A DNA stretch of 41,681 nucleotides from Bradyrhizobium sp. Leo170 (lineage in GTDB: Bacteria; Pseudomonadota; Alphaproteobacteria; Rhizobiales; Xanthobacteraceae): NCBI RefSeq assembly GCF_004296405.1, contig NZ_PSRR01000033.1, positions 1-41,681 on the forward strand. The letters run 5' to 3'. The position numbers and the translations under genes were made by a program. This document shows, piece by piece, positions 33,928-41,681 of this stretch. The first letter of the stretch is position 1. Each line of letters starts with the position of its first letter. The notes under the pieces are model-generated. The model worked only from the letters and a program-made list of their open reading frames with translations. It searched no databases and was not told the origin of the DNA.

Positions 33928-35634
33928 ATGGATCGGAAGACGACGTTCGGCGGTTTCGCGCGAGGTTTGGCCATCGCGGCCATGCTTGGCCTGGCGCAGT
34001 CGCCAGCCCTGGCGGACGAAAAGCCGCAAGCGGGCGGCACGCTCAACATCGGCATGGTCTATGTGACCCTGTCGCCCCTGTCGTGGGATCCCGCCGACTG
34101 GACCTGGAAATTCCAGCAGGACACCGGGCTGATGTACGAACAGCTCTTTGTCGGCGATCTTTCCAAGGCCAAGCGCAACGGCGGCAAATACAGCTTCGTG
34201 CCCGACGCCTGGCTGCCGAGCGACGCCATCAAGGGTGAACTCGCGGAAAGCTGGGAATGGAAGGAAAATCCACTCCGAGTCGAGGTCAAGCTCCGCAAGG
34301 GCGTCATGTTTCCCGAAAAGCCGGGCGTTATGGCCTCACGCGAACTCGTCGCCGACGACGTCGTGCAAAGCTACTACCGCCTCGACAAGAGCCCGAAGAA
34401 GGTCCCGACCTATTTCGATCATGTGCAGAAAGTCGAGGCGACCGACCCGCATACGGTCGTCTTTACCTTCAACAACTATCACGCCGAGTGGGATTACCGT
34501 TTCGGCTGGGGCTACTATTCCGGCATCGTGCCGCAGGAAGTGGTCGACGCCGGCGCCGGCAACTGGAAGAACGCCAACGGCACCGGCCCATTCATGCTGA
34601 CCGACTATGTCCAGGGCAACGCGGTCACATTCTCGAAGAACCCGGTCTACTGGGACAAGGAAAAGATCGGCGGCCAGGAGTACAAGCTGCCGTTCGTCGA
34701 CAAGATCGTCTATCGCACCATAAAGGACGAGGCCACATACCTCACCGCGCTCCGCACTGCCAAGCTCGACCTTCTCGAATCGATCAGATGGACCGCCGTG
34801 GACGAATTGAAGAAGAGTGCGCCCCAATTGCAGTGGTCGCGTTCGCTCGGGACCGGCGGCACCTTCCTCGCCATGCGCGTCGACACCAAGCCGTTCGACG
34901 ACATTCGTGTGCGACGCGCCCTGAACATGGCGGTCAACAAGAAGGAGATCGTGGCCTCCTACTATAATGGCAATGCCGAACTGTTCGCCTATCCCATGCA
35001 TCCGGACTACATCGGCTATTACGAGCCGCTGGAGAGCATGCCCGACAGCGTGAAGGAGCTCTTCACCTACAATCCTGACAAGGCGAAGGCCTTGCTGAAG
35101 GAGGCCGGATACCCAAACGGCTTCTCCTTCAAGGTCCAGGTCTGCTCCTGCTCGCCGGATCACATGGATCTGCTGCCGCTGGTTGCGGCTTATCTAGAGA
35201 AAGTGGGCGTCAAGCTGGAGATCCAGCCGATGGAATATGGCGCCTTCCTCTCCGCCATGACGACGAAGACCAACGCCGCGGGCTATTTCATGCGCAACGG
35301 CCACACCAATCCCACGACGTCGATCCGCAAGAGCTTCGTCACCAAGCAGACCTGGAATCCGTCGCAATACTCCGATCCAGAGTTCGATAAAAAGATGAAC
35401 GACGTCTACCTGGAGCGGGACGAGTCAAAGCGCCAGGAAATGATCAAGGCGTTGACGCGCGAGATCGTGGACAAGGTCCCCTATATCTGGCTGCCCGTCG
35501 ACTACTTCTATACGGCATGGTGGCCGTGGGTGAAGAACTATGGCGGCGAACTGCGTGTCGGCTCCGAGCGACCCGGTCCTATCCATGCTCGACTCTGGAT
35601 CGATCAAGATTTGAAGAAGAAGCTTGGCTATTAG
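33928..35634 (+). CDS. family 5 extracellular solute-binding protein (DppA/OppA-like)
   Basis: A 568-residue periplasmic binding protein. The signal peptide ends near SPALAD (residue 30). SBP_bac_5 segments include GELAESWEWKENPLRVEVKL, RKGVMFPEKPGVMASRELVA, NGTGPFMLTDYVQGNAVTFS and RRALNMAVNKKEIV. The very strong ribosome-binding site (GGAGGGAGAGG) before ATG 33928 fits high expression of binding proteins. The stop codon TAG is the first three bases of a palindromic repeat (35632-35776) that would put a hairpin at the end of this part of the mRNA. Ligand unknown; family members bind peptides, nickel, sugars or opines. Confidence 0.93.
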   Translation: MDRKTTFGGFARGLAIAAMLGLAQSPALADEKPQAGGTLNIGMVYVTLSPLSWDPADWTWKFQQDTGLMYEQLFVGDLSKAKRNGGKYSFVPDAWLPSDAIKGELAESWEWKENPLRVEVKLRKGVMFPEKPGVMASRELVADDVVQSYYRLDKSPKKVPTYFDHVQKVEATDPHTVVFTFNNYHAEWDYRFGWGYYSGIVPQEVVDAGAGNWKNANGTGPFMLTDYVQGNAVTFSKNPVYWDKEKIGGQEYKLPFVDKIVYRTIKDEATYLTALRTAKLDLLESIRWTAVDELKKSAPQLQWSRSLGTGGTFLAMRVDTKPFDDIRVRRALNMAVNKKEIVASYYNGNAELFAYPMHPDYIGYYEPLESMPDSVKELFTYNPDKAKALLKEAGYPNGFSFKVQVCSCSPDHMDLLPLVAAYLEKVGVKLEIQPMEYGAFLSAMTTKTNAAGYFMRNGHTNPTTSIRKSFVTKQTWNPSQYSDPEFDKKMNDVYLERDESKRQEMIKALTREIVDKVPYIWLPVDYFYTAWWPWVKNYGGELRVGSERPGPIHARLWIDQDLKKKLGY

Positions 35635-35776
35635 AGCGTTTTCGAGCGAAGTGGACACCGGTTCGCATAGCAATCAAGTTTACGCAGATTGCGTAGACTT
35701 ATCTGCGCAGAAAACGCGTCAAAACAAAGAATCTAGAGCTTCGGTTCTGATGCAATCAGAACCGAATATGCTCTAG
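35632..35776. repeat. palindromic repeat, family C copy 2 (inverted, longer)
   Basis: An inverted relative of the element at 28928-29032. The first 35 nt match that copy's last 35 nt exactly in reverse complement. The hairpin TTCGGTTCTGAT / ATCAGAACCGAA is at 35740-35751 and 35755-35766. It differs by an extra inner palindrome AAGTTTACGCA-GAT-TGCGTAGACTT (35676-35700, one mismatch). It supplies the binding-protein stop codon and ends 4 bp before the ATPase gene start, so it is inside the operon mRNA. Confidence 0.88.
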
Positions 35777-35780
35777 GGAA

Positions 35781-36785
35781 ATGAGCCTCGCAATGACGGC
35801 GGCAGCCAAACCTCTCCTCAGCGTACGCAACCTCGTGACCCGGTTCGGTCGCGGGCGGGGGGCGGTGACTGCCGTCGATGATGTCTCCTTCGATGTCGGC
35901 GTGGGCGAGACGGTGGCGATCGTTGGCGAGTCGGGCTCAGGCAAGAGCGTGACCGCGCTGTCGATCCTGCGCCTGATCCCCTCGCCGCCCGGCCGGATCG
36001 AAAGCGGCGAGATCCTGTTCGAAGGCACTGACCTCACCAAGCTCTCCGAGCGCGAGATCATGGAGATACGCGGCAACCGCATCGCCATGATCTTCCAGGA
36101 GCCGATGAGCTCGCTCAATCCGGTGCTCACGGTGGGATTGCAGGTTGCCGAACCGATCAATGTCCATCGGCGCAAGCCCTGGGATGCGGCGCTCGGCACG
36201 GCCAAGCAACTGCTCGGACGGGTGCGGATGTCGGATGCGGAATCGCGGCTCCGCGCCTATCCGCATCAGTTCTCGGGCGGCATGCGCCAGCGTGCCATGA
36301 TCGCGATGGCGCTGGCCTGCGAGCCACGGCTGATCATCGCGGACGAGCCGACCACGGCGCTGGACGTGACCGTTCAGGCGCAGATCCTCGATCTGCTGAA
36401 GGACCTCGCGCAAGGTTCTCGCTGCTCGCTGATCCTGATCACGCACGACCTCGGAGTCGTTGCGCGCTATGCCGACAGGGTTGTCGTGATGTATGCGGGG
36501 CGCGTGGTGGAACAGGCGCCTGCGCGTGAGCTTTACGCCAATCCCCGCCACCCCTACACACGCGGCTTGATGGCATCGGTGCCGCGGCTCGACGGCGACA
36601 CCAGCAAGCGGCTGGTGCCGATCGAGGGACAGCCGCCCAACCTCGCCAGGCTACCGACGGGATGCGCGTTTGCGCCGCGCTGCAGGCAGGCCACCGAGCT
36701 TTGCCAGCGCGAGCGGCCGGCGCTGGCCGAGATAGGCCCGCAACACCAAACCGCCTGCTGGCTGGAGACACCTGCACATGTCTGA
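35781..36785 (+). CDS. Dpp/Opp-type ABC transporter ATP-binding protein (DppD-like)
   Basis: A 334-residue ATPase. Walker A is [10 protein letters not shown], the Q-loop is [17 protein letters not shown], the signature is [15 protein letters not shown], and Walker B is [13 protein letters not shown] with a following THD switch ([10 protein letters not shown]). The C-terminal oligopeptide-transporter extension carries [14 protein letters not shown], a Cys-rich motif that in DppD/OppD proteins binds an Fe-S cluster or metal. The start follows the repeat by 4 bp with AGGGAA as a ribosome-binding site. It overlaps the second ATPase gene by 8 nt. Confidence 0.94.
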   Translation: MSLAMTAAAKPLLSVRNLVTRFGRGRGAVTAVDDVSFDVGVGETVAIVGESGSGKSVTALSILRLIPSPPGRIESGEILFEGTDLTKLSEREIMEIRGNRIAMIFQEPMSSLNPVLTVGLQVAEPINVHRRKPWDAALGTAKQLLGRVRMSDAESRLRAYPHQFSGGMRQRAMIAMALACEPRLIIADEPTTALDVTVQAQILDLLKDLAQGSRCSLILITHDLGVVARYADRVVVMYAGRVVEQAPARELYANPRHPYTRGLMASVPRLDGDTSKRLVPIEGQPPNLARLPTGCAFAPRCRQATELCQRERPALAEIGPQHQTACWLETPAHV

Positions 36786-37776
36786 GGCCGATGTCCTCCT
36801 CCGCGTCGACGATCTGCAGGTGCACTTCCCCGTGCACAAGGGCGCGGTGTTCCGCAAGCAGGTGGCGACGGTAAAGGCCGTCGACGGCGTCTCCTTCCAG
36901 TTGAAACGCGGCGAGACGCTTGGCCTTGTCGGCGAGAGCGGTTGCGGAAAATCGACGACGGGCCTTGCAATCCTGCGGATGTTGGAGCCGTCCGGCGGGC
37001 GTATCGAGTTCGAAGGCCAGGACATTACCCATTTCGACAAGTCCAGCCTGCGTCCGCTGCGCCGGCGCATGCAGATGGTCTATCAGGATCCGTTCGGATC
37101 GCTCAATCCGCGCATGAAGGTCCGCGATATCATCGGCGAACCGCTCGAGGTTCATGGCCTCGCGAACGACAGGAAGGCCTTTGATCAACGGATCGCCCAG
37201 TTGATGCGGACTGTCGGGCTGTTGCCCGACATGGCCGACCGCTTCCCGCACGAATTCTCCGGCGGCCAACGACAGCGGATCGGCATTGCGCGCGCGCTGG
37301 CGCTCGAGCCCGCACTCATCATCTGCGATGAGCCGGTCTCTGCGCTTGACGTGTCGATCCAGGCGCAGGTCGTGAACGTCTTCGTCGAGCTGCAGCAACG
37401 GCTCGGCATGGCCTATCTCTTCATCGCCCATGACCTTGCCGTGGTCCGCCACGTCAGCGACCGCATCGCCGTGATGTACCTTGGGCGGATCGTCGAAATC
37501 GCGGCGCGGGACGAGATTTATCGTAAGCCGCTCCATCCTTATACCCAGGCACTGCTGGCGGCCGTGCCGGTCGCAGATCCCGTCGTCGAGGCCACCCGCA
37601 AACGCGTTCCGGTCTCGGGCGAGGTGCCGAGCGCCATGAATCCGCCGTCCGGCTGTCGCTTTCACACGCGCTGTCCGCTTGCGATGGATCGCTGTCGACA
37701 CGAGGATCCTGCGCTGCGCGACCTCGGTGCCGGTCGGGCCGTCGCCTGCCACCTCCACGACATGGCCGCACAATAA
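36778..37776 (+). CDS. Dpp/Opp-type ABC transporter ATP-binding protein (DppF-like)
   Basis: A 332-residue ATPase that pairs with the DppD-like subunit. Walker A is [12 protein letters not shown], the Q-loop [14 protein letters not shown], the signature [15 protein letters not shown] and Walker [14 protein letters not shown]. The N-terminus [20 protein letters not shown] is typical of DppF/OppF. The C-terminal extension has [15 protein letters not shown]. It overlaps the preceding gene by 8 nt and the TetR gene by one base (TAATG), so regulator and transporter are co-translated. Confidence 0.94.
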   Translation: MSEADVLLRVDDLQVHFPVHKGAVFRKQVATVKAVDGVSFQLKRGETLGLVGESGCGKSTTGLAILRMLEPSGGRIEFEGQDITHFDKSSLRPLRRRMQMVYQDPFGSLNPRMKVRDIIGEPLEVHGLANDRKAFDQRIAQLMRTVGLLPDMADRFPHEFSGGQRQRIGIARALALEPALIICDEPVSALDVSIQAQVVNVFVELQQRLGMAYLFIAHDLAVVRHVSDRIAVMYLGRIVEIAARDEIYRKPLHPYTQALLAAVPVADPVVEATRKRVPVSGEVPSAMNPPSGCRFHTRCPLAMDRCRHEDPALRDLGAGRAVACHLHDMAAQ

Positions 37777-39062
37777 TGCCGTCCGAGAGGTCGACGCGGC
37801 GCAGTGATCCGGCTCGGTACACGCAAAAATACCTGAAGCGGCGCGAGGCGATCATCGGAACATCGGCGCGCCTGTTCAACCGCGATGGCCTGAAGGGCGC
37901 GACCCTTGCCGAGATCGCAGCGGATGTCGGCCTCCTGACCCACAGCATCACCTACTACTATCGCCGCAAGGAAGACCTCGCGGCGGCATGTCTGCTCGCG
38001 GCGATAGAGACAACCAAAACCGTGGTCCTCGACGCGGCACGGGAGAGCCGGCCGGAAGACAGAATCCGCAGCTACGTATGCGGCTACGCCAATCTCTTGG
38101 CGGAGATCGCCACCGGCACGCGAGACGAGCTGGTGTTCTTCAACGATATCCGCGCACTGACCGGATCCCATGCACGTCGCGTGTTCGACGCCTACAACGA
38201 TCTGTTCCGCAGCGTGCGCTCGCTGCTTCCCCGCAGCGAGTCGGCGGAAGATCGCCTGTCGCGAAATGCGAGAGCCCACCTCCTGCTGTCGCTCGTCAAC
38301 ATGATGCGGGCGTGGATATCACGCTATGAGCCGTCCGACTATCGGCCGGCGGCTGAAAGGATGTCTGCGATCCTGATCGATGGCCTTGCCCGGTCCCCCA
38401 AATCCTGGCGGGAAGGCGGAGCGCCCGAGCTCGGTTGGCCGCGAGCTGCGACCGCACGGGACGTCGTTCCAGAGGCCTTTCTGCGCGCGGCCACCATGAT
38501 GGTGAATGAACAGGGCTATCGCGGCGCATCGCTGGAAAGGATCGCGAGCAGCCTCAACCTGACCAAGGGATCGTTCTATCATCACTACACGAGCAAGGAC
38601 GAATTGATCCTCGCCTGCTTCGAACGAACCTTTGACGTGGTCCGGAGAATGCAGTCGCTCGCCATCGAGCGCAGCCCATCCGGTTGGGCTCGCCTCTGCA
38701 CGAGCGCGCGGGAGCTTGTCCGCTTTCAACTGTCCGATCAGGGACCCCTGCTGCGGATCACTGCCTGGGGTGCGCTCCCGCTCGGCCGGCGAAAGGATGC
38801 CCAGGCCGGGCTCAACCGCCTCACCGAGCGTTTCGGCAGGTTTATCGTGGAAGGAATGGAACAGGGCCAGGTGCGCACGCTCGACGCCTCCATTGCCGCG
38901 CAGCTCGTGTCGACGATGGTCAATGCAGCGTCCGAGTTGCAGCGATGGGCGCCTGGTATCACCCCGGAGACCGCGGTTCGGCTCTACGCCCGTCCGCTCT
39001 TCACTGGCCTGTTGTCGACAGATAATTCCGCTAACTCGCCGGCGCCGAGAACCAGAGCTTGA
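37776..39062 (+). CDS. TetR-family regulator with two tandem TetR domains
   Basis: A 428-residue protein made of two TetR units in one chain. The first HTH is ATLAEIAADVGLLTHSITYY (about residues 43-62). The second is ASLERIASSLNLTKGSFYHH (about residues 250-270), followed by YTSKDELILACFERTF. Ordinary TetR proteins are about 200 residues with one HTH. The fusion may act as a pseudo-dimer or bind two half-sites. The start overlaps the ATPase stop by one base. The 3' end overlaps the convergent kinase gene by 32 bp. It probably controls the transporter operon; the palindrome at 31886 is a candidate site. Confidence 0.92.
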   Translation: MPSERSTRRSDPARYTQKYLKRREAIIGTSARLFNRDGLKGATLAEIAADVGLLTHSITYYYRRKEDLAAACLLAAIETTKTVVLDAARESRPEDRIRSYVCGYANLLAEIATGTRDELVFFNDIRALTGSHARRVFDAYNDLFRSVRSLLPRSESAEDRLSRNARAHLLLSLVNMMRAWISRYEPSDYRPAAERMSAILIDGLARSPKSWREGGAPELGWPRAATARDVVPEAFLRAATMMVNEQGYRGASLERIASSLNLTKGSFYHHYTSKDELILACFERTFDVVRRMQSLAIERSPSGWARLCTSARELVRFQLSDQGPLLRITAWGALPLGRRKDAQAGLNRLTERFGRFIVEGMEQGQVRTLDASIAAQLVSTMVNAASELQRWAPGITPETAVRLYARPLFTGLLSTDNSANSPAPRTRA

Positions 39063-40406
39063 ACTGAAGACCCGGTGAATGATCGAGCATCTCGATCCGG
39101 GCGCCATGAAGGTTGGCCACCGCGGCGACTAGGCTCAGTCCAAGGCCGTTTCCAGGCGTGTAGCGGCTCTGCTCGAGCCGGTAAAATCGCTTGAAGACAT
39201 GGTCGCGTTCGCACTGGGGAATTCCGGGCCCGTCATCTGTGATCGCAATGACGGCCCCGTCATCGACATTTTCGCAGGCAACCACGATCTTGCCACCGGC
39301 GCGGCCGTGCTTGATGGCATTGTCCACGAGGTTGGCGATGGCATCGAACAGGAGATCGCGGTCGCCGGTGACCCGCACCTCGCGGTCGCCAGTTATGGAA
39401 AGATCGGTGCCATCGCGCTCCGCCGCGGCATCATAGAGCTCGACGACCTCGCTTGCGATCTCGACCAGGTTCACGTTGCGAAACGCGCCCTTGCGCACCT
39501 GGGTCTCGATATGCGCGATCCGCGTGATCGACGAAAACATCCCCAAGACGGCATCGAGGTCCGCGATCGTGTCGCCGATCAGCGCTTGATCGTTCTCGCC
39601 GATACGCCCGCCGTGAAAGGCCTTCTCCAGCCGTCCGCGCATCCGGGTGAGCGGCGTCCGCAGATCATGCGCGACATTGTCGCTCACCTGCTTGACGTCG
39701 CCCATCAAGGCCTCGATGCGATCGAGCATCAGGTTCAGGTTCTCCGCCACGCGATCCCATTCGTCATGACTGCCGCGCAGCGGAATTCGCTTGTCGAGGC
39801 CGCTTTGCATGATGGCCCGGCTGGTCGCGTTGATCTCTTCTATTCGTCCCACCGTTCGCTGCGTGACCAGGATGCTCGCCACCACCGCAATCACAAACAT
39901 CAAGAAAATGATCGCAATTACCGCCGCCCAGATCTTGGCGGCAAAGCTGTCGAGGTCGCTGATATCAGTTCCCACCAGTAGGCGATCGCGCCCGGCAGCG
40001 TTGCAGACATGGCGCGAAACCGCGATTGACTTGCCGCATCCGACGCACGAGGGGCATGAAACTCCGTCCATCCCTGCGCTGCCGTGGCCGCCGAAGGCCA
40101 TTTGTCGAGATTGCCGGCGAGAACAGCCGATGCATGATCGACCAGGAGATACACGTGTTCTGCAGGACTGCTGCCAGCTATCCGATTTCGGATCAGCTCG
40201 ATCAGTTCCCTGCGTCCTGATCGCTCGTAGGCGCCGAGCAAACTGGAATATTCGGCCATGATGGCCTGATCTGATCGGCTGCGCACGAAAGAGGCAGTGG
40301 ACAGATAGACACAGATGAAGATGGCGGAGGCGATTACGCCAAAGGTCACGATCGCGGCCAGCGCCAGCTTGAAGGTCGTTGACCTCAGTGTATCAGCCAG
40401 GAGCAC
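39031..40406 (-). pseudogene. sensor histidine kinase, frameshifted
   Basis: Two frames together encode a kinase of about 458 residues. The first (40406 down to about 39993) gives membrane helix 1 (KLALAAIVTFGVIASAIFIC) and the periplasmic sensor region, and runs to SATLPG. The second frame resumes at RDRLLVGTDISDLD. It gives helix 2 (AAVIAIIFLMFVIAVVASIL), HAMP, the H-box SDNVAHDLRTPLTRMRGRL, the N-box AIANLVDNAIKHG, the G1 box DDGPGIP, and the G2 box GNGLGLSL. One base appears to be missing in the C run at 39991-39993 (GGGG on the coding strand would restore the frame). The start overlaps the response-regulator stop by 14 nt. Either a recent loss of the kinase or a homopolymer sequence error. 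Confidence 0.85.
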
Positions 40407-41085
40407 GGAGACAGTACCCCATGCCGCGGACGGTATGGATCAACGGATAGGCCTGCTGGTCGTCGACCTTGCGACGCACGCGTCCGACATAGACGTCGAT
40501 GATATTGGTCGAGGGATCGAAGTGGAGATCCCACACGTGCTGCAGCAGCATCGCGCGGGAGACGACGCGGCCTTCGTTGCGGACCAGATACTCCAGAAGC
40601 TGAAATTCCCGCGGGAGCAGCGGAATGTCCTTGCCGCGGCGGTTGGCGGTGCGCGAGATCAGGTCGATGGCGAGATCGCCGACCCGCAGGATGGTGTCCT
40701 TGGCGATGGTTTCGCTGCGCCGGCCAAGCGCTTCCAGCCGCGCCAGCAATTCGACAAAGGAGAAAGGTTTGACCAGATAATCATCGCCGCCGGCGCGCAG
40801 GCCACGGACCCGATCATCGACCTCGCCGAGCGCGCTGATGATCAGGAAGGGAGCGGCGACGCCACCGTCGCGCAATTGACGCATGACCGCGAGGCCATCG
40901 ATGTCGGGAAGCATGCGGTCGATCGTGATCAGGGCATGGTCGCGAGACGTGCCGCGGCGCAGGGCTTCGTTGCCACTCGCGGCCAGATCCACCTCGTAGC
41001 CGCTGCTCGTGAGTTGCTCGGCGAGTTGGCCGGCGGTTTCCGGGTCGTCCTCGACGACCAGAATGCGGCGATGACCTGCCGTCAT
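40393..41085 (-). CDS. OmpR-family response regulator
   Basis: A 230-residue two-component regulator. The receiver domain has the acidic pocket VVEDD (residues 10-14), the phosphoacceptor Asp56 in ITIDRMLPDIDG, and Lys106 in DDYLVKPFS. The C-terminal winged helix has LLPREFQLLEYLVRNEGRVV with HVWDLHFDPSTNIIDVYVGR and RGMGYCLR. The ATG at 41085 is preferred because GGAAGAAG lies just upstream. A longer frame to 41223 is not receiver-like. It is the first gene of the pair with the frameshifted kinase. Target genes are unknown. Confidence 0.94.
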   Translation of the reverse strand: MTAGHRRILVVEDDPETAGQLAEQLTSSGYEVDLAASGNEALRRGTSRDHALITIDRMLPDIDGLAVMRQLRDGGVAAPFLIISALGEVDDRVRGLRAGGDDYLVKPFSFVELLARLEALGRRSETIAKDTILRVGDLAIDLISRTANRRGKDIPLLPREFQLLEYLVRNEGRVVSRAMLLQHVWDLHFDPSTNIIDVYVGRVRRKVDDQQAYPLIHTVRGMGYCLRAPG

Positions 41086-41287
41086 GGTCTTCTTCCGAAT
41101 GACTGGCCACGAAGGCGCGGCGTTCCTGCAGACCAGGACGTCGCGCAACTGGCTTTGTCGGAGACGCTCATCGTACTCCGATGGTTGCGCGGGACGGCTC
41201 ACATGAATGTGACGATTACCCAAGGCCCACCCGGCGAGGCTTCGCCGGAAGGTACCCTGGCACGATCATCACACCGTCGTTCGGCAG

Positions 41288-41681
41288 TCAGTAGTAACCG
41301 TCGTACCCGCAGACGTTGACCCACTGCAGTCCATATCCCGTCCACACTCTGGTCCAGCAGTCGTCGTAGTAGCCGGCGTAGGCGGCGTAGCCGAAGGGCA
41401 CGCCGATGAACGCAAAGCGATTGAAGCGGTTGCGGAAGAAGCGGTTATGGAAGCCATGCCGGAAGGCTGCGCTTCGAAAGGCTGCGCCTCGAAAGGCAGG
41501 GCTCGCGAAGCGAGGCGCGAATGCAGCATTCGCGAACCGCGCACTGGCAAACCGCCCACCCACAAAACGCGGTCCTCCGCCTATGGCGGCAAAACGCGGT
41601 CCTCCGCCCATGCCGCCGAAACGCGGACCTCCGCCTATGGCATGCATCCCGCCTCCGAAGCCACCGCCGCGGAAGCCTCCG
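41288..41681 (-). CDS. Gly/Arg/Phe-rich repeat protein (partial, runs off window)
   Basis: The frame stays open to the window's right edge (GGFRGGGFGGG before the internal Met), so the true start is outside. The visible part has GGGPRF three times, then Ala/Phe/Arg runs (RFASARFANAAFAPRFASPA), a His/Phe/Arg stretch, and a C-terminal end rich in Tyr, Trp and Cys (WTRVWTGYGLQWVNVCGYDG). Such small low-complexity secreted proteins are common in Bradyrhizobium-type genomes, and their function is unknown. The 41086-41287 gap upstream of the regulator shows no gene. Confidence 0.65.
   Translation of the reverse strand, partial: GGFRGGGFGGGMHAIGGGPRFGGMGGGPRFAAIGGGPRFVGGRFASARFANAAFAPRFASPAFRGAAFRSAAFRHGFHNRFFRNRFNRFAFIGVPFGYAAYAGYYDDCWTRVWTGYGLQWVNVCGYDGYY

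Overview
The window is high-GC DNA from an alphaproteobacterium, most likely a Bradyrhizobium/Rhodopseudomonas-type member of the Nitrobacteraceae. The reasons are the codon use, the min operon proteins, the many Tat-type and large ABC-transport genes, and several intergenic palindromic repeat families of the kind typical of those genomes. No rRNA, tRNA, CRISPR array, transposase or phage gene was seen.

Layout. (1) 135-3460, minus strand: an apparent four-gene operon of a DUF305 protein, a YVTN beta-propeller protein, an ECF sigma factor and its anti-sigma factor. (2) 3763-6273, plus strand: an exported type I arylsulfatase. (3) 6528-9228, minus strand: a two-subunit molybdenum hydroxylase of the isoquinoline 1-oxidoreductase/aldehyde dehydrogenase type, with its large subunit split by a frameshift. 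(4) 9496-11617, minus strand: minC-minD-minE plus a small conserved-looking partner gene. (5) 11883-28905: a large catabolic locus in two divergent arms. (6) 29139-31466: an MscS-family channel. (7) 32037-39062, plus strand: a complete Dpp/Opp-type ABC importer ending in a tandem-domain TetR regulator. (8) 39031-41085, minus strand: a two-component system whose kinase gene is frameshifted. (9) 41288 to the end: a Gly/Arg/Phe-rich repeat protein cut by the window edge.

The most interesting part is region 5. The plus arm encodes a BMP-type nucleoside/purine ABC importer (binding protein, double ATPase, two permeases), a probable 8-oxoguanine deaminase, and a Rieske-oxygenase catalytic domain that has the mononuclear iron site but no Rieske domain. 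The minus arm encodes a small acylphosphatase-like protein, a stand-alone Rieske protein, a GST-like protein, adenine deaminase, a LysR regulator, a two-subunit thiamine-diphosphate decarboxylase, a GMC oxidoreductase, a second amidohydrolase, and a second Rieske-less oxygenase subunit (frameshifted). A Rieske-less oxygenase, a separately encoded Rieske domain and a GST-like protein match the parts list of the NdmC-NdmD-NdmE methylxanthine N-demethylase of Pseudomonas putida CBB5. I infer that the locus imports and dismantles N-methylated or oxidised purines, or related heterocycles. The flavin/ferredoxin reductase is not in the window.

Three genes (Mo-hydroxylase large subunit, one Rieske-less oxygenase, sensor kinase) each differ from an intact frame by one base. 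They could be pseudogenes or sequence errors. Palindromic repeats of at least three families lie at gene ends throughout the window.
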